A DNA stretch of 64,000 nucleotides from Alphaproteobacteria bacterium (GTDB lineage: Bacteria; Pseudomonadota; Alphaproteobacteria; Rickettsiales; SXRF01): contig JAGVLO010000007.1 in assembly GCA_020049775.1 (NCBI GenBank), positions 1-64,000 of the forward strand, read 5' to 3'. The notes under the pieces are model-generated. The model saw nothing but the letters and a program-made list of their open reading frames with translations, was not told the DNA's origin and made no database searches. Positions 52,872 through 62,975 of the stretch are shown here, piece by piece (position 1 is the first letter of the stretch; each line of letters opens with the position of its first letter). The translations under genes were made by a program, and so were the position numbers.

Positions 52872-53627
52872 ATGAGTAAAGCCCGCCCATTACTGGCTTA
52901 CTTGCTGGTTTCTGCCTTAATTATTACACCTTATCCTGCCTTCAGCGCCAGCGCTCCGGCATGGACTTATGACGGCGACACCAGCGGACAAGAAGAATGG
53001 GGCGTACTATCGCCGGAATATGCGGATTGCGAAATAGGCACGCATCAGTCACCCATAACCGTTACACAAACGGAGATGGCAGAGTTCCCTCCCCTGATTT
53101 CGCGTTATGGGCGCACAACACTACAGATACGCAATAATGGAAATGTACTAATCGCTGAAGTGAGCGGCACTCTTACACTCATAAGCAATGGTACCACCTA
53201 TACCCTGAAACAGATAATCATCCACAGCCCCAGCGAACATATTATTCGCAACAATTTTTACCCTGCGGAATTTCATTTGCTGCACGAAAGTTCAGACGGC
53301 AAAAAACTGATGCTTGCTGTGTTTGCCGAAAGCCGCAAGGAAGATAACGGCCCGCTGCACAAACTTCTAGAAGCGGCTCCCTTGGAAATTGGCAAAACCG
53401 TAAATTTTGAATTTGACCCTTCAAATCTGCTGCCCAGCCTCAAGGGTTATTATACCTACGCCGGATCATTAACCATGCCGCCCTGCACCGAGGGAATCGA
53501 GTGGATTATACTCAAGAACACGATTGGTATCGCCAAACCACAGCTTACACTTATCGGCCAGCACACAGGCCGTAATGCGCGGCTTACACAGCCAGTGTAC
53601 CTGAGGACCGTTAAAGAAACACGCTAG
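52872..53627 (+). CDS. Alpha-carbonic anhydrase homologue lacking one zinc-binding His
   Basis: ATG 52872 follows AAAGGAG and gives a signal peptide (first 27 residues, ending AFSASA). The 251-residue product has WGVLSPEYADCEIGTHQSPI, the central HSPSEH and EFHLLHES blocks, and SLTMPPCTEGIEWIIL, all of the alpha-carbonic anhydrase family. In active enzymes the first block reads like QFHFHTPSEH. Here it reads QIIIHSPSEH, so the first of three zinc-binding histidines is Ile while the other two positions remain. The protein is probably secreted to the periplasm and either inactive or altered. Confidence 0.85.
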   Translation: MSKARPLLAYLLVSALIITPYPAFSASAPAWTYDGDTSGQEEWGVLSPEYADCEIGTHQSPITVTQTEMAEFPPLISRYGRTTLQIRNNGNVLIAEVSGTLTLISNGTTYTLKQIIIHSPSEHIIRNNFYPAEFHLLHESSDGKKLMLAVFAESRKEDNGPLHKLLEAAPLEIGKTVNFEFDPSNLLPSLKGYYTYAGSLTMPPCTEGIEWIILKNTIGIAKPQLTLIGQHTGRNARLTQPVYLRTVKETR

Positions 53628-53633
53628 TTTGAA

Positions 53634-54743
53634 TTAAAGCCCTTCGGCGGAAATCCAGCCACCGCCCAGCAAGCGGTCATCCATGTAAGCAACACACGCC
53701 TGCCCAGGCGATATCGCCGCCTGCGGGTCAAGAAGTGTAACCTTTGCCTTACGATTCTCCATAATCTGAACACTGGCAGGCGCACCCGGATGCATTGAGC
53801 GCAATTTCACCACAACCTGCTTGCCGGTTACCAACGCCGGAGAATTCAACCAGTTGGTTTCGCGTATAATAAATTCACGTTTCAACAATGCTTCCTTCGG
53901 GCCAACAATTACCTGCTTTTTTGTAGCATCAAGCTTAATAACATAGAGCGGCTCACCACCACCAATGCCAAGCCCTTTGCGCTGGCCAACCGTGTAATTA
54001 ATTATACCTTCGTGTCTGCCCAACACGCTTCCGTCCACATGCACCACTTCGCCTTCTTCGAGCGCACCGGGGCGTAGCTTTTCAATCACCTTGGCATAGC
54101 CCCCTGATGGCACAAAGCATATATCCTGACTGTCCGGCTTATCAGCTACTACCAGCCCAAAACGTGCTGCCAGCGCCCTCGTTTCTTCCTTGCTGCGTAA
54201 ATGCCCAAGCGGGAAGCGCAGGAAATCAAGCTGCTCTTGCGTAGTGGCAAAAAGAAAATAACTTTGGTCACGCGTCAGGTCTGCTGCGCGGTACATACCC
54301 GCCTGCCCTGCATCATCCTTGCGCTGCACATAATGACCCGTGGCCATAACATCCGCACCAAGTTCACGCGCGGTTTGCAGCAGGTCTTTAAATTTAACCG
54401 ACTGGTTGCACTTAATGCAGGGTATGGGAGTTTCACCGGCCAGATATGTATCGACAAAGTCGTCCATCACGCTTTCTTTAAAGCGGCTTTCATAATTAAG
54501 TACATAATGTGGAATACCAAGTGATTCTGCCACACGTCGCGCATCATGGATATCCTGACCAGCGCAGCACGCGCCCTTCTTATTCACCATCGCGCCATGG
54601 TCATATAGCTGCAGGGTAATACCTATCACCTCATAGCCCTGCTCATGCAGCACAGCCGCCACCGCCGAGCTGTCCACGCCACCAGACATAGCCACCACAA
54701 CCTTTGTATCGGCTGGTTTTTTATCGATGCCCAAAGAGTTCAT
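53634..54743 (-). CDS. mnmA: tRNA-specific 2-thiouridylase
   Basis: The 369-residue product has the PP-loop [35 protein letters not shown], the first catalytic Cys region [11 protein letters not shown] and [19 protein letters not shown]. It thiolates U34 of Lys, Glu and Gln tRNAs. It lies 2 bases after prfB on the minus strand and convergent to the carbonic anhydrase gene, 6 bases apart. Confidence 0.97.
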   Translation of the reverse strand: MNSLGIDKKPADTKVVVAMSGGVDSSAVAAVLHEQGYEVIGITLQLYDHGAMVNKKGACCAGQDIHDARRVAESLGIPHYVLNYESRFKESVMDDFVDTYLAGETPIPCIKCNQSVKFKDLLQTARELGADVMATGHYVQRKDDAGQAGMYRAADLTRDQSYFLFATTQEQLDFLRFPLGHLRSKEETRALAARFGLVVADKPDSQDICFVPSGGYAKVIEKLRPGALEEGEVVHVDGSVLGRHEGIINYTVGQRKGLGIGGGEPLYVIKLDATKKQVIVGPKEALLKREFIIRETNWLNSPALVTGKQVVVKLRSMHPGAPASVQIMENRKAKVTLLDPQAAISPGQACVAYMDDRLLGGGWISAEGL

Positions 54744-54745
54744 AA

Positions 54746-55862
54746 TTATGCCTGCTCAGCTTTGCCCTTTACACGGTCAGCCAGCGCCGCGCTCATAAAA
54801 TCATCCAGCCCGCCATCTAGCACGCCCTGTGTATCGCTGGTTTCTACATCTGTGCGTAAATCTTTCACCAACTGGTATGGATGTAACACATAAGAGCGTA
54901 TCTGGTGTCCCCAGCCGATATCTGTCTTGGTTGCATTTAGCGCATCCGCTTTTTCCTCACGCAGACGGATTTCACGCTCATAAAGACGCGCTTTAAGCAT
55001 CTGCATGGCTTCGGCACGGTTTGCGTGCTGGCTGCGCGAACTTTGGCATTTCACCACAATACCGGTAGGCATATGAGTAAAGCGCACGGCACTTTCCGTT
55101 TTGTTGACGTGCTGGCCACCTGCACCACCGGAGCGCATGGTGTCAACATGGATATCTTTTTCATCCACCGTAATTTCAATTTTATCGTCAATCACGGGAA
55201 ATACCCATACACTAGCAAAGCTTGTGTGCCTGCGCGCATTGGAATCATAAGGAGAAATGCGTACTAGCCTGTGTACGCCGGTCTCGGTCTTCGCCCAGCC
55301 ATAGGCATTATGCCCCATGATTTTTATGGTAGCGGATTTAATGCCTGCTTCTTCACCGCGCACTTCATCTATCATCTCGGTTTTGTAGCCGCGCTTGCCA
55401 GCCCAGCGTACATACATACGCATCAATATTTCCGCCCAGTCCTGCGACTCGGTGCCGCCAGCGCCGGAATTGATTTCAAGGAAGCAGTCATAGCCATCTG
55501 CCTCGCCGGAAAGAAGGCTTTCAATTTCCAGTTTGTGTAATTCGGCAGCGACCGCTTTCAGTGAGCGCTCGGCCTCAAGCAACATGGCTTCGTCTTTTTC
55601 CGCTTCTGCCATTTCGGCCAGCTCGACATTGTCTTTATAATCACGGTCGAGGCGCTCGTAGCCGTTTATTACTTCTTCGAGGTAGTTGCGTTCACGCAGT
55701 AGGTCCTGCGCTTTCTTGGGTTCGTTCCAGAGGTTTGGATCTTCGGTGAGCGAATTCAGTTCATCGCGGCGGCGAAGGGCATTATCCCAGTCAAAGATAC
55801 CTCCTCAGCAGCTCCTGCGACTGCCGTATCTGACGCGATAAATTTTCTATTTCCGCTTTCAT
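54746..55862 (-). CDS. prfB: Peptide chain release factor 2, with programmed frameshift
   Basis: The full gene starts at ATG 55862 with a 23-codon first frame ending at the in-frame TGA 55793-55791; a +1 shift there joins [15 protein letters not shown] and the main frame. The product has [23 protein letters not shown], the GGQ motif in [19 protein letters not shown], and a domain 2 with the region [16 protein letters not shown], where the SPF stop-recognition motif appears as SPYD. It releases at UGA and UAA. The TGA site makes synthesis self-regulating. Confidence 0.95.
55790..55805 (-). promoter_or_regulatory. prfB +1 programmed frameshift site
   Basis: On the minus strand the sequence reads AGGAGGTATCTTTGAC: a Shine-Dalgarno-like AGGAGG, three bases of spacer, the slippery CTT and then TGA followed by C. 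This is the classic RF2 frameshift signal, with the TGA at codon 24 (codon 26 in E. coli). Confidence 0.95.
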
Positions 55863-55929
55863 TAGCTAAACGCCCTGACTCTTTTAAAAGGACTGCCTAG
55901 AAAAACCATATTAAGCCCTTTGTCAATTA

Positions 55930-58545
55930 TTAATAAAGTGACCCCGTACCCATTACCGGCGGCGTTTCAAGCGGAATAGGCATAGCTTCACCGGCAGGCA
56001 GCCCACCTGTTTCCGGCGAGCTTGGCTTCGAAAGCTCGCTAATATCCGGAACTGGAACGATATCACCCAGATTAGACTTATCATCGGCAGGTGTAACACC
56101 CGGTATATATATGGAGCCACCACTCATAAACGCTTCTTCTATAATTTTCAGCTCTTCGCCAACGGGAGCTTCGCTAACCGGCAAGCCTGATTTCAGGTCG
56201 ATACGGGCAAGTCTTATTCCCGGCGGCACGCGGAACGGTGTGTTAGGCTGATCTTTCAAAGCCGTTTTCATGAAGTCAACGAATGCAGGCAATGCGGTTG
56301 AACCGCCTGTTTCACGTTTTCCGAGCGTGCGGGGCTGGTCGTAACCAATATAAACGCCTGCCACAAGATCAGGGGTAAAACCAATAAACCATGTATCCAT
56401 GCTGTCGTTGGTAGTCCCTGTTTTACCTGCGACGATCTTACCAATATCCTTACTGCGCGTCGCTGTGCCGCGCACGCACACACCCTCAAGCATAGATACC
56501 ATCTGGTAGGCAATGCGCGCATCAATCACCTGTTCACGTGTATCAGGCGGCATGGGAGGCGTAAATTCACTGCCCTGATCCACCGCAAGATCTTCTTCGG
56601 AAGTAACCATACAGCCATCACACTGGCGGCTGTCGCGGCGATAAATAATCTTTCCGTGCCTGTCGTCGATACGCTCAATAATCGATGGAGTGATACGCTT
56701 ACCGCCATTTACCAACATACCATAAGCATTAGTTAGCCTCAGCAATGTCGTTTCACCCGAGCCAAGCACAATCGAAAAATTAGGTGCGGGTTTATCATAA
56801 ATGCCGAACCGCCGTCCTACTTCCAGCACCTTATCCAGCCCGATAACCTGTGCCATGCGCACTGTCATGGTATTGCGCGATTTTTCTAGCCCCACACGCA
56901 TGGTGGTCGGGCCCAGATATTCATCATGATAGTTTTGTGGTTTCCAAGTCGGCAGTCCCTCGCCCTGGCTCATTTCAACCGGCGCATCGAGAATAACTGT
57001 TGTTGGTGAAAATCCGTTTTCTAATCCCGCTAAATAGACAAATGGCTTGAAGGCAGAGCCTGGCTGACGCTTGGCTTGTGTTGCACGGTTGAATTCCGTA
57101 CCGCCATACGCATAGCCGCCGGACATGGCCAGCACACGGCCGGTATGCGGGTCAATGACTACCATGGCACCGTTGACTTCGGGTATTTGCTGTAAGTCCC
57201 ATGCCGTTTTAAGCGAGACTGCATCAAGCAGTTTTTTATGTTCTTCAGTAATTGGCCCCACAATCACTACATCACCTAGTTTCAGTATGTCGGCTGGTCT
57301 TTTGACCTCTGGCCCAAGCTGCCCATCTGCGACGACGCGCCGCGTCCATTTCATTAGAGCATGAGGTAATGTACCCGTGGTTTCATCATGAAGTATAAAG
57401 GTTGCCTTTTTATCATCTAATCCTGTCACAAGCCCGAGCTTTTGGTCCTCAAGCAAATGGTAGTCATGTTCCTTGGTGAGTTTCTGCAACTGCTCTTTCC
57501 AGCCGTCCGGCCGCTCGTCCGTCTTGCTGCCAGTCCTTGCAACCTGTGCAAGCGCACCACGGTAGCCGCGCCTGCGGTCATACTCGATAAGCGCTTTACG
57601 CAATGCGTTGTCTGCTACTTGCTGCAGTTGCGGATCAACAGTGGTTTTCACCACAAGCCCCCCCTCATACAGCACGTTCGACCCATACATATCGCCCAGT
57701 TTACGCCGCACTTCCTCAGCAAAGAAATCAGCATGGGCGATTTCGCTTACGTCGCGGTTGCGTAGAGTGATTTCTGTTTTCTTTGCTTCTTCAGCCAGCT
57801 CGGCGCTGATATGGCCGTCCTCGCGCATGCGGTCGATAATCCAGTCGCGGCGCTCTTTCGCCATGCTGTAGTTTTTACGCGGATTATATAGTGTCGGTGC
57901 CTTGGGCTGGGCAGCAAGCAACGCGGCTTCTTCTATGGTGATGTCGTCTAGTGATTTATTGAAATAATTCTGCGCGGCAGCTGCAACGCCATACGAACCT
58001 AACCCAAGATAAATCTGGTTCAAATACAGCTCCAGAATTTTTTCCTTGCTGTAAATGCGGCTGATACGAAGGGCAAGAATGGCTTCCTTGGCCTTACGCT
58101 CAATTGACTTTTCGCTGGTAAGCAAAAAGTTTTTTACCACCTGCTGAGTAATAGTAGAGCCGCCCACCAATGACTTGCCCTGTCCGTAATTGATGATGTT
58201 GTCGCGTACAGCGCGGGCGATACCGCTGACGTCGATGCCGTCATGCTGATAAAAGTTTTTGTCCTCCGCCGAGATAAACGCCTGCACCAAGCGCTTCGGT
58301 ATGGCCTGAAGGGGAACGAATACGCGTTTCTCCGTAGCATATTCCGCGAGTAATTTGCCATTGGCGGCATACAGACGGGTCATCGTAGCTGGATCGTAAT
58401 TTGCCAGCTGCGTATAATCCGGCAGGTCTTTATCGTAATGATTATAGACAAGCACGCCAACGATACTACCTATAATAATCATGGTGAAGCCCAGCGAGAA
58501 AAACCACCCGAGCAGGTTCACTATGGCAGCGAGTAATCCCCTCAT
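55930..58545 (-). CDS. mrcA: Penicillin-binding protein 1A (glycosyltransferase/transpeptidase)
   Basis: ATG 58545 overlaps the amiC stop (TGATG) and is preferred over the longer frame. The product of about 871 residues has an N-terminal membrane span, the GT51 part with SAEDKNFYQHDGID, GGSTITQQVVKNFLL and KEKILELYLNQIYLG, and the transpeptidase with SAFKPFVYL (S-x2-K), and KTGTTNDSMDTWF. It polymerises and cross-links peptidoglycan. It follows amiC in one transcript. Confidence 0.97.
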   Translation of the reverse strand: MRGLLAAIVNLLGWFFSLGFTMIIIGSIVGVLVYNHYDKDLPDYTQLANYDPATMTRLYAANGKLLAEYATEKRVFVPLQAIPKRLVQAFISAEDKNFYQHDGIDVSGIARAVRDNIINYGQGKSLVGGSTITQQVVKNFLLTSEKSIERKAKEAILALRISRIYSKEKILELYLNQIYLGLGSYGVAAAAQNYFNKSLDDITIEEAALLAAQPKAPTLYNPRKNYSMAKERRDWIIDRMREDGHISAELAEEAKKTEITLRNRDVSEIAHADFFAEEVRRKLGDMYGSNVLYEGGLVVKTTVDPQLQQVADNALRKALIEYDRRRGYRGALAQVARTGSKTDERPDGWKEQLQKLTKEHDYHLLEDQKLGLVTGLDDKKATFILHDETTGTLPHALMKWTRRVVADGQLGPEVKRPADILKLGDVVIVGPITEEHKKLLDAVSLKTAWDLQQIPEVNGAMVVIDPHTGRVLAMSGGYAYGGTEFNRATQAKRQPGSAFKPFVYLAGLENGFSPTTVILDAPVEMSQGEGLPTWKPQNYHDEYLGPTTMRVGLEKSRNTMTVRMAQVIGLDKVLEVGRRFGIYDKPAPNFSIVLGSGETTLLRLTNAYGMLVNGGKRITPSIIERIDDRHGKIIYRRDSRQCDGCMVTSEEDLAVDQGSEFTPPMPPDTREQVIDARIAYQMVSMLEGVCVRGTATRSKDIGKIVAGKTGTTNDSMDTWFIGFTPDLVAGVYIGYDQPRTLGKRETGGSTALPAFVDFMKTALKDQPNTPFRVPPGIRLARIDLKSGLPVSEAPVGEELKIIEEAFMSGGSIYIPGVTPADDKSNLGDIVPVPDISELSKPSSPETGGLPAGEAMPIPLETPPVMGTGSLY

Positions 58546-59765
58546 CAATTTTCTGCCTTCCGGCATTGTGCCAAATAGGTTTCAATGCCTTCAGCAATAC
58601 CACCAACCACCTTTTCGCGGTAGCTGCTTGATTGCAATTCTTTTTCTTGTGTCGTAAGAAAACCCAGCTCCACCAGAACCGAAGGAACATCCGGCGCTTT
58701 CAGCACCGCAAAACCGGCAAAACGGTGCGAATTGGAAAGCAACTTCACTTTATCGTTGAGCGACTGGATAATCAGGTCAGCAAGCTGGGCCGACTGGTTT
58801 TTGGTGTCACGCTGCGCAAGCGAAATTAATATATCGGCCACATCTTCCCGCTCGTCTGAAAGGTCCATGCCTGCAATAATGTCCACCTTGTTTTCAGTGG
58901 CTGCCAATGCCGCAGACTCTTCGTCCGAAGCCTTTTCAGACACGGTATAAACAGAAAGGCCGCGTGCATTCGGCTCGGGCGCCGAGTCTGCGTGCAGTGA
59001 TATAAATAATGTAGCACCAGCCTTTCGCGCAATCTCGATACGCTTGCGCAACATAATGAACTTATCTTCTTCCCTTGTCAGTTTGACATTATACTTGCCC
59101 GACCTGAGAAGTTTGACCTTCAGGTCCTTTGCATATTGCAGTACCACATTTTTTTCTTTTGTACCCCTAGCACCGATTGCGCCCGGATCATCACCGCCAT
59201 GGCCTGCGTCAATTACAATCACGGGTTTTTTGTTTGATGCCTTGGCAACTGGCTTGCTTTCTTTTACTGGCTTGGCTGACTCTGCCGGTTTTTCAATAAC
59301 TGGTTTGCTCACTTCTGTTTTTTGGGCTGTGGCTTGCTTTTCGGGGACTTTTCTGTTTTCGTCCTTTACTTCTTCAGGCGCACTCTCAGGCGCAATAATT
59401 ATAGACAACCGCTTGTTCCCATTGCCGACACTGCTCCCTATCACCCGCGAAGGCAGGGTCAGGTCGAATACAAAGCGGCTGGTATCCGGCGAAAACTGGC
59501 CAAACCTGATTTCTTTAACCAGCCTGCCCTTGTAACCAGAGGGAAGCGCAATCGCCGAGGCCGCTTTCATGGCGGGTACATCCACCACAAGGCGTTCAGG
59601 GTTATTTACAATAAAGACCTTGTTGGGATTGGCGTCAGGAACGTTAAGGGTAATGGTTTCCCTTGTGTCAGATACGGCTATGCTGACCGCATCGCCAGCG
59701 GCAGCCGGACCATGGCACACCACCTGAAAAATAGAAAAAACTATGAAATACAGTATATTCTTCAT
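58545..59765 (-). CDS. amiC: N-acetylmuramoyl-L-alanine amidase with AMIN domain
   Basis: ATG 59765 gives a signal peptide (MKNILYFIVFSIFQVVC ... AAAG). The product of about 406 residues has an AMIN domain (about 30-130), a Lys/Pro/Glu-rich linker, and an Amidase_3 domain with VIDAGHGGDDPGAIG (zinc His), FISLHADSAP (second His) and VLVELGFLTTQEKE (catalytic Glu). It cuts the peptide stem from peptidoglycan during cell separation. It is upstream of mrcA. Confidence 0.95.
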   Translation of the reverse strand: MKNILYFIVFSIFQVVCHGPAAAGDAVSIAVSDTRETITLNVPDANPNKVFIVNNPERLVVDVPAMKAASAIALPSGYKGRLVKEIRFGQFSPDTSRFVFDLTLPSRVIGSSVGNGNKRLSIIIAPESAPEEVKDENRKVPEKQATAQKTEVSKPVIEKPAESAKPVKESKPVAKASNKKPVIVIDAGHGGDDPGAIGARGTKEKNVVLQYAKDLKVKLLRSGKYNVKLTREEDKFIMLRKRIEIARKAGATLFISLHADSAPEPNARGLSVYTVSEKASDEESAALAATENKVDIIAGMDLSDEREDVADILISLAQRDTKNQSAQLADLIIQSLNDKVKLLSNSHRFAGFAVLKAPDVPSVLVELGFLTTQEKELQSSSYREKVVGGIAEGIETYLAQCRKAEN

Positions 59766-60318
59766 TGAGTTGGCTAGCTGGGCGTCCAATATTGGGAATG
59801 AATGCTAGAGTTGTACGAAAAAAAATCGCGCTTTTGAATAAAAAAATGACGTTAGTATAAGAGTTTATATAAAGATTATTGTGTAATGATTTTTTTACCA
59901 CTATAGTATAAAAGCTTAAGTGCCGCTGCATGTGAATGTAGTGAAAAAATATGAAATTTTGTGGCAAGGACCAACCACTTGATTGCAGTCTGTAACTGAT
60001 AACGCACAGGCCGTGTATCAAACCAAAACAATGGATGGGTCTTGCTCGGGAATAACAAGTTATCAGGATTTTTTGTATTAACCCCCGTCCTTACGGTAAG
60101 GTATATCGGTTTAGTTTTTAAGATGGTCTTTTCATTAACACTATCAGCACAAGTTTTCACACCCACACAAGGGCGCCGCGCGCCTAGTGGCAGGGCGTAT
60201 TTTTCTGGCGCGTCACCGCGCTTACGTCCATGTGTGCAAGCTAGCTATAATATGAAGCGCCCACCCAACTGAGTCACTACCAATACTGTGAGGCGGCCCA
60301 TAATTAGGAGTCGCTGTC
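59766..60318. promoter_or_regulatory. Divergent region between amiC and rne with long rne leader
   Basis: The left part (59800-59930) is very AT-rich and should hold promoters. The right part (about 60150-60300) is GC-rich with complementary pieces such as CACACAAG and CATGTGTG, and could fold as an rne leader like those used for RNase E autoregulation. I see no protein gene; the 96-codon minus frame 59876-60166 has no protein-like composition. Confidence 0.45.
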
Positions 60319-62970
60319 ATGGCAAAACGCATGTTAATTGATGCCGTACACTCGGAAGAAACCCGTGTCGTCATCCTCGATGATAATCAGATTTACGATT
60401 TTGACTTTGTTACCAGCTCGAAAAAGCAATTAAAAGGTAACATATATCTCGCAAAAATCACCCGTGTAGAACCCTCGCTACAAGCTGCGTTCGTAGAATA
60501 TGGCGGTGGCAAGCAAGGCTTCCTTCCCTTCTCGGAAATTCACACTGACTATTACCAGATACCTGTTTCCGACCGCCAGCGCCTGATGGAAGAATCCGAG
60601 CGCGAGGTCGAGGTGGATGACACCCGCGAAACCGTTGAACAGCCTCAGGGACAGGAACAACAATTCACCGAAGAGCAATCCGATCTTGCATTCGACCAGG
60701 AAGCAAATGACATTTCAACCGAGCTGCCGCCCGCTATTCCAGCTGGAGCAGATGATATGCTGCCTGAACAAGCGCCCGCAGCCGAAGACGAAAGCCGTCC
60801 GGCATACCTGATGCAGTCAGCCGAAGAAATCGTTACCAGCAGCGAAGAAATCGACCTTCCGGAACAGATGGATAGCGGCAACGCTCCAGAAGATTTTAAT
60901 GAAGCCGGAAATACGGAGCAGTCCACCATCGGAGCTACGAGCAGTGAATCCGATAAAAATGAGGAAGTGGAAACGCTTCCCAATGAAGAGGAAGAAGTTC
61001 AGCAGCGCCGTCCGAAACGCAATGCTTTCCTTAAGCGTTACAAGATTCAGGAAGTAATCCGCCGTGGCCAGATTGTTTTGGTACAGGTAATTAAAGAAGA
61101 ACGCGGTAACAAAGGCGTATCGCTTACCACCTATCTTTCACTCGCGGGCCGCTATTGCGTATTGATGCCTAACTCCCCAAAAGACGGTGGTATTTCACGT
61201 AAAATCGCCAGCGCAGAAGACCGCAAGCGCCTGAAAGCCATTTCAACCGAAATGCGCCTCGCCCAAGGCATGAGCGTTATTATCCGCACTGCCGGCATGG
61301 AAAGGACGCGTGGCGAAATTAAGCGCGACTATGATTACCTTGTAAAATTATGGAACCAGATACGCGAGGATACTCTCAAGTCCACCGCGCCTGCCCTTAT
61401 TTATGAAGAAAGCGACATCATCAAGCGCGCCATCCGCGACCAGTATAATAATGACATAGACGACGTCATTATCGAAGGTGACGCCGGATACCGAGCCGCG
61501 CGGGATTTCATGAAAATCCTGCTGCCCAGCCACACACCAAAAATCAAGCAGCATCAAGAATCAACACCCCTCTTTTATGCCTATAATGTAGAAGACCAGT
61601 TGCTTTCCATGCATGATCCCGTGTGCAAGCTGCGTAGCGGCGGCTATATCGTCATGAATCCGACCGAAGCGCTCATTTCTATCGACGTAAACTCCGGCCG
61701 CGCCACCACCGAGCGAAACATCGAAGAAACCGCGACCAAAACTAATCTTGAAGCCGCTGTAGAAATCGCCCGCCAGTTGCGCCTGCGCGACCTGGCAGGC
61801 CTGATTGTTATCGACTTCATCGATATGCTGGAATCGCGCAACCGCCGTGCCGTTGAAAAAGCGTTAAAAGATGCTCTCAAGGCCGACCGCGCCAAAATCC
61901 AGCTTGGACGCATCAGCCCGTTTGGTCTGCTCGAAATGTCACGCCAGCGCCTGCGCCCCAGCATCAGCGAAAGCAACATGGTACAGTGCGCTCACTGCAC
62001 CGGACGTGGATATATACGCTCCAACGATTCCATGAGCATCCAGATTATCCGCGCCATCGAAAAAGAAGCAAGCACCGGTACATGGAGCGGCCTGCGTCTT
62101 ATCGCACCGCAAGCACTTGCGTTACACCTGCTCAACAGCAAGCGTGATGCACTGCGCGCTCTCGAACAACGCCATAACGTATCCTTGCAGATACTCATTA
62201 ATAACGACCTGCCGGATTCTGAATTCAACCTCGAAAAAATGCGCCGTTCGCAGACTGATCGTGGTAGCGAACGCAGTGAACGCAATGAACGTAGCGAGCG
62301 CAGCGAACGTAATGACAATGACCGTGGGCGTGGCCGTGACCGTGGCCGCGATCGTGATAGGGATAGGGATCGCGACCGCAACCGCCATCAGGAACACGCA
62401 GCACCCGCCGTAGAACCAGCCTCTGTTGATGATGTGTCTGGTGATAATATCACCGAGATTTCAGATCCACAGCGCGATGACACCTACAGCCCGGACGGCC
62501 GCCGTGGCCGCCGTCGTGGCCGCCGCGGGGGACGCAACCGTGACCGCAACGACCGCCCACAACAACCATCGGATAATGTCATTCCGATGACAGCGGCTGA
62601 ACCTGCCGCGGCAGAAGAAATCGATAGCAATGCACCCGAAGCAGGCAACCAGCCTGGTGACGACAACCGCCGTGAACGCCGTCAGCGCGGGGGACGCGGT
62701 CGCCGCCGCTGGCGTGACCGTGATGATCGTAGCCCGCGTCGTGACGATGAGCAGAACAAATCTGAAAAGACTTGGAACACCGCAGAAGCTGCGTCTGCTT
62801 CTGTTAATGTTTTACCGTCTTTTGCTGCTGAAAATCCGGTTAAGTCATCACCACCGCCACTGCCCACAAAAGAGGCCAAGGCGGTAAATGCGGCACCTTC
62901 CACCCCGCGTGATCCGAATGCCCCCACCAAAAAAGGCTGGTGGCAGAAAATGATTCAGCTGGACGAATAA
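60319..62970 (+). CDS. rne: Ribonuclease E
   Basis: The 883-residue product begins AKRMLIDAVHSEETRVVILDD, with an S1 domain (from NIYLAKITRVEPSLQAAFVEYGGGKQGFLPF) interrupted by an acidic insert of about 140 residues (about 90-235), then RGNKGVSLTTYLSLAGRY, the catalytic DNase I-like domain with ISIDVNSGRAT and VIDFIDM, the Zn-link CAHCTGRGYI, and an Arg-rich C-terminal scaffold ending KKGWWQKMIQL. It starts mRNA decay and rRNA/tRNA processing. The inserted S1 is typical of alphaproteobacteria. AGGAGTCGCTGTC precedes the start. Confidence 0.97.
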   Translation: MAKRMLIDAVHSEETRVVILDDNQIYDFDFVTSSKKQLKGNIYLAKITRVEPSLQAAFVEYGGGKQGFLPFSEIHTDYYQIPVSDRQRLMEESEREVEVDDTRETVEQPQGQEQQFTEEQSDLAFDQEANDISTELPPAIPAGADDMLPEQAPAAEDESRPAYLMQSAEEIVTSSEEIDLPEQMDSGNAPEDFNEAGNTEQSTIGATSSESDKNEEVETLPNEEEEVQQRRPKRNAFLKRYKIQEVIRRGQIVLVQVIKEERGNKGVSLTTYLSLAGRYCVLMPNSPKDGGISRKIASAEDRKRLKAISTEMRLAQGMSVIIRTAGMERTRGEIKRDYDYLVKLWNQIREDTLKSTAPALIYEESDIIKRAIRDQYNNDIDDVIIEGDAGYRAARDFMKILLPSHTPKIKQHQESTPLFYAYNVEDQLLSMHDPVCKLRSGGYIVMNPTEALISIDVNSGRATTERNIEETATKTNLEAAVEIARQLRLRDLAGLIVIDFIDMLESRNRRAVEKALKDALKADRAKIQLGRISPFGLLEMSRQRLRPSISESNMVQCAHCTGRGYIRSNDSMSIQIIRAIEKEASTGTWSGLRLIAPQALALHLLNSKRDALRALEQRHNVSLQILINNDLPDSEFNLEKMRRSQTDRGSERSERNERSERSERNDNDRGRGRDRGRDRDRDRDRDRNRHQEHAAPAVEPASVDDVSGDNITEISDPQRDDTYSPDGRRGRRRGRRGGRNRDRNDRPQQPSDNVIPMTAAEPAAAEEIDSNAPEAGNQPGDDNRRERRQRGGRGRRRWRDRDDRSPRRDDEQNKSEKTWNTAEAASASVNVLPSFAAENPVKSSPPPLPTKEAKAVNAAPSTPRDPNAPTKKGWWQKMIQLDE

Positions 62971-62975
62971 CGATA

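Noticed and set aside
59876-60166. 96-codon minus-strand frame between amiC and rne
   Set aside because: It covers AT-rich promoter DNA and has no protein-like composition.
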